From NCBI RefSeq assembly GCF_001458335.1, contig NZ_CYTO01000009.1:618306-663174 (forward strand): DNA of 44,869 bases, written 5' to 3'. The stretch comes from Cognatishimia activa (GTDB lineage Bacteria; Pseudomonadota; Alphaproteobacteria; Rhodobacterales; Rhodobacteraceae). Shown here piece by piece: positions 42,871-44,869 of the stretch (position 1 is the stretch's first letter; every line of letters begins with the position of its first letter). The translations under genes were made by a program, and so were the position numbers. The notes below the pieces were generated by a model that was not told the origin of the DNA, made no database searches, and was given only the letters and a program-made list of their open reading frames with translations.

Positions 42871-43662
42871 ATGAATATTGATGATTTGATGAAGCGAACC
42901 ACTGACCTGATGATGGGTTTGTCTGGTTTTGATCTTGAGCGTCAGGCGAAGCTTTTGCCCGAGTGTGAAGCTTTGAAGAAAGAACTGGTTGCTGCGGCAC
43001 AGGCCCATCCTGAACTCGCGGAATTGGAACAGCTGAGTGAAGCGTTGGAAATGAGCGTTAGGTTGCATGCAGAGCTCATGGAAAATCCGTCGCTCGCTGC
43101 TGACATCGAGGACCGTATGAAGCAGCCAATTGAGCCGGAGACAGCAATTTTTGAAGCTATTGATGACTGCGATTTGGAAGCCGTTCGTGCGGCGCTAAGT
43201 GACTGGGATATCAACAAACAAATTGGTCAATATGACAAGACTGCGCTTTATGCGGCGATGTCCAACATGCTTGGCGTATCTTTGGACGTTATTTCCCTGC
43301 TTTTGGATCATGGCGCGGATCCAAGTTTGGGACTGACCCATACGAATGTTTTGCATGGTTTGGGCTTTGCAAATCTGAACGATGTTGATGCCACAGCACT
43401 TTCGAAAATTGTCCTTCGCTGTGTCGAGCTTGGAGCAGATATTGAACAGCGGTCTGAAAACTTGGAATGGACACCCCTGATCACTGCTGTTTCAGAGTGG
43501 AACCCGGTCGCAACAGAAGCGCTTTTGTTGGCGGGTGCGGATATAAAAGCGCGTGCAGGCGACACCGGGAAGGGCTGTTTTTCGGGTGCTGGTGTGTTTG
43601 CTTTTGCAAATGGCCATGCGCCAACGATGGCAGTTTTGAAGTCCTACTCCAAAGCGAATTGA
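42871..43662 (+). CDS. Ankyrin-repeat-like protein
   Basis: A 263-residue soluble protein. Residues 1-85 are helical and acidic. From about residue 90 there are three to four degenerate ankyrin repeats ('AIFEAIDDCDLEAVRAAL', 'TALYAAMSNM..VISLLLDHGADP', 'TPLITAVSEWNPVATEALLLAGADI'). No signal peptide. AAAGGAC precedes the ATG. Probably a protein-binding module; the partner is unknown. Confidence 0.8.
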   Translation: MNIDDLMKRTTDLMMGLSGFDLERQAKLLPECEALKKELVAAAQAHPELAELEQLSEALEMSVRLHAELMENPSLAADIEDRMKQPIEPETAIFEAIDDCDLEAVRAALSDWDINKQIGQYDKTALYAAMSNMLGVSLDVISLLLDHGADPSLGLTHTNVLHGLGFANLNDVDATALSKIVLRCVELGADIEQRSENLEWTPLITAVSEWNPVATEALLLAGADIKARAGDTGKGCFSGAGVFAFANGHAPTMAVLKSYSKAN

Positions 43663-43717
43663 TCGATGTTTTTTAGGCTGCGATCTGTCGGTTAACGCTC
43701 TGTAAATAAACGAATTA

Positions 43718-43746
43718 TTGACAATCGTCACGGTCCTTGTTAAAGA
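43718..43746 (+). promoter_or_regulatory. Candidate sigma-70 promoter of the GTA-like cluster
   Basis: A perfect -35 TTGACA (43718-43723) lies 17 bases before TAAAGA (43741-43746), about 100 bases upstream of the g1 start. The -10 match is weak. Confidence 0.4.
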
Positions 43747-43844
43747 TATGACATGCTGGAAGAAATGGGCGCGGCCTTGGGGAAACCTGAAGGCTGTTTT
43801 CATTTCGCTCGTGTGGGAGGCAACAACACGAGAGGCGAAAACAA

Positions 43845-44195
43845 ATGCAACAATCAAAAACGCCGGAAAATGGCTCTTCCGTTGAAGAAGAGTTTGATGC
43901 GGTTCGCCAGACTTTGGCGCATCTGACCCAGTCTTTGCGGGGTCTAGAGGATGAGGTCATGGCAGGTGATGCCGCGTCGGTGCGGGAGGCGAGCAAATTG
44001 CTGAGCGATATCCGCACCTGGAGCCGTTTGGCCATAGAAATGGAGGCTCGTTTTGAAGAGCGACGAAAACAACAAGCAGGTATTGTCGATGGATATGCGC
44101 TCGACCTTATTGAGGCCCGACGGACGATCGGGTGCCGATTGGCTCGTTTGCGAAGATGTTGCCGTGAGGGACAGGTTTCTGGATGGGTTAAGTGA
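43845..44195 (+). CDS. Gene transfer agent protein g1-like (small terminase-type)
   Basis: A 116-residue helical, charged protein directly upstream of the large terminase, in the position of RcGTA g1. The middle 'EMEARFEERRKQQAGIVDGYALDLIEARR' (split) resembles roseobacter GTA g1 proteins as I remember them; g1 acts as the small terminase in DNA packaging. GAGAGG precedes the ATG. Its end overlaps the terminase start in another frame. Confidence 0.75.
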   Translation: MQQSKTPENGSSVEEEFDAVRQTLAHLTQSLRGLEDEVMAGDAASVREASKLLSDIRTWSRLAIEMEARFEERRKQQAGIVDGYALDLIEARRTIGCRLARLRRCCREGQVSGWVK

Positions 44196-44838
44196 GGGAG
44201 AGCTGTTGGCTCTCCCTTATTTGTTTGAGTTCTGGGCGATGGGGCATCAGTTGCCCCCCGTCTTGGCGAATGGTGGCGATTGGAAGACCTGGGTTGTGAT
44301 GGGTGGCCGGGGGGCTGGGAAGACCCGTGCGGGGGCGGAATGGGTGCGCTGCATGGTCGAAGGGGCGAAACCGTTGGATGTGGGGAAGGCGGCGCGGGTG
44401 GCTTTGGTGGGCGAAACCTTGGAGCAGGTGCGCGAGGTGATGGTGCATGGGGAGAGTGGGATTATTGCCTGTTCACCGCCGGATCGAAAACCTGTCTGGC
44501 ATGAAACGCGGCGGCGGTTGACTTGGCCGAATGGGGCCATGGCGCAGGCGTTTTCCGCCCATGACCCGGAACGGCTGCGGGGGCCGCAGTTTGATGCGGC
44601 TTGGGTGGATGAGTTGGCGAAGTGGAAGAATGCACAAGAGACCTGGGACATGCTGCAATTCGGGCTGCGCTTGGGGGATCATCCGCAACAGGTGGTGACG
44701 ACGACGCCGCGCAATGTGCCGGTGTTGCGCAAGCTGTTGGAGGTGGAGAGCACGGTGCAGACCCATGCCACAACGCAGGACAATCGGGCAAATTTGGCGG
44801 AGAGTTTTTTGGCGGAAGTTGAACGGCGCTATGAATAG
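44164..44838 (+). CDS. GTA large terminase, truncated after the ATPase domain
   Basis: A packaging motor of the RcGTA g2/TerL type. Walker A 'GGRGAGKTRAGAEWVR', Walker B 'FDAAWVDELAKWK' and coupling motif 'VVTTTPRNVPVLRKLL' are present. The frame stops at TAG 44836-44838 just after 'AEVERRYE', where full-length homologues go on for roughly 150-200 residues with the RNase-H-like nuclease. The 31 bases beyond do not resume that sequence in any frame. The frame opens at 44053 (TTG), but GTG 44164 fits the family N-terminus better; the start is uncertain. As it stands the nuclease half is missing. Confidence 0.8.
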   Translation: MRDRFLDGLSEGELLALPYLFEFWAMGHQLPPVLANGGDWKTWVVMGGRGAGKTRAGAEWVRCMVEGAKPLDVGKAARVALVGETLEQVREVMVHGESGIIACSPPDRKPVWHETRRRLTWPNGAMAQAFSAHDPERLRGPQFDAAWVDELAKWKNAQETWDMLQFGLRLGDHPQQVVTTTPRNVPVLRKLLEVESTVQTHATTQDNRANLAESFLAEVERRYE

Positions 44839-44869
44839 CCCCTAGTTTCCTAGACGCCTTCTTGTTTGT

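Overview
The window comes from an alphaproteobacterium of the Rhodobacteraceae/Roseobacter group. This rests on the rpsF-rpsR-rplI operon with a long acidic L9 tail, a glnB-glnA operon, a LuxR/LuxI pair, a complete-style fab cluster, a Sox sulfur-oxidation cluster, DUF6314 and DUF1223 proteins, and the first two genes of an RcGTA-like gene transfer agent at the right edge. Coding bases are moderately GC-rich. Two stretches, an acyltransferase at 3.9-4.9 kb and an ATPase at 34.5-36.5 kb, are visibly AT-richer and look acquired.

Layout. 0-9 kb: DUF1223 tail, purB, a DUF6314 protein, an alpha/beta-hydrolase/OsmC fusion, an orphan acyltransferase-3, glnB-glnA, the bifunctional NAD(P)H-hydrate repair enzyme and tRNA-Leu(UAG). 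9-13 kb: trigger factor, then a quorum-sensing block on the minus strand (XRE regulator, LuxR receptor, long LuxI synthase). 13-19.3 kb: ribosomal operon, a small membrane protein, yceI and a cytochrome b561-YceI fusion, then fabD-fabG-acpP. 19.3-29.3 kb: sulfur oxidation, with soxV-(gap)-soxYZBCDEF on the minus strand and soxS-soxR-yedE divergent. 29.6-34.2 kb: an amino-acid-type ABC transporter, a CobW GTPase and a divergent HisA paralogue. 34.3-36.5 kb: a broken second copy of the acpP 3' half, then an OLD-like AAA ATPase. 36.7-39.1 kb: fabF-mltG. 39-43.7 kb: a lipase-like hydrolase, an aldo/keto reductase, a DUF3179 protein and an ankyrin-type protein. 43.8 kb to end: GTA g1 and a truncated large terminase.

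The most striking structure is at the fatty-acid locus. In related genomes acpP is normally followed directly by fabF and mltG. Here 17.4 kb separates them, and a direct repeat of the last 48 codons of acpP plus its terminator (about 94% identical over the coding part) sits 15,129 bp downstream, right after the terminator of the HisA-like gene. The sox/ABC/CobW/HisA-like block is therefore bracketed by acpP sequence like an inserted island, and an orphan candidate defence ATPase lies next to the remnant.

The Sox cluster is also odd. It keeps soxYZ, soxB, soxCD, soxEF and soxV/soxS, and a SqrR/SoxR-type persulfide-sensing repressor, but soxX, soxA and soxW are absent from their usual slots, and soxE has no visible export signal. 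Two palindromes fitting the published SqrR operator (ATTC-N8-GAAT) lie exactly in the two regulatory gaps. Other points of interest are a palindromic repeat element translated in frame inside the NAD(P)H-hydrate epimerase domain, a LuxI with a roughly 100-residue C-terminal extension, a 19-bp perfect palindrome upstream of the XRE regulator, and a GTA terminase that ends after its ATPase domain.
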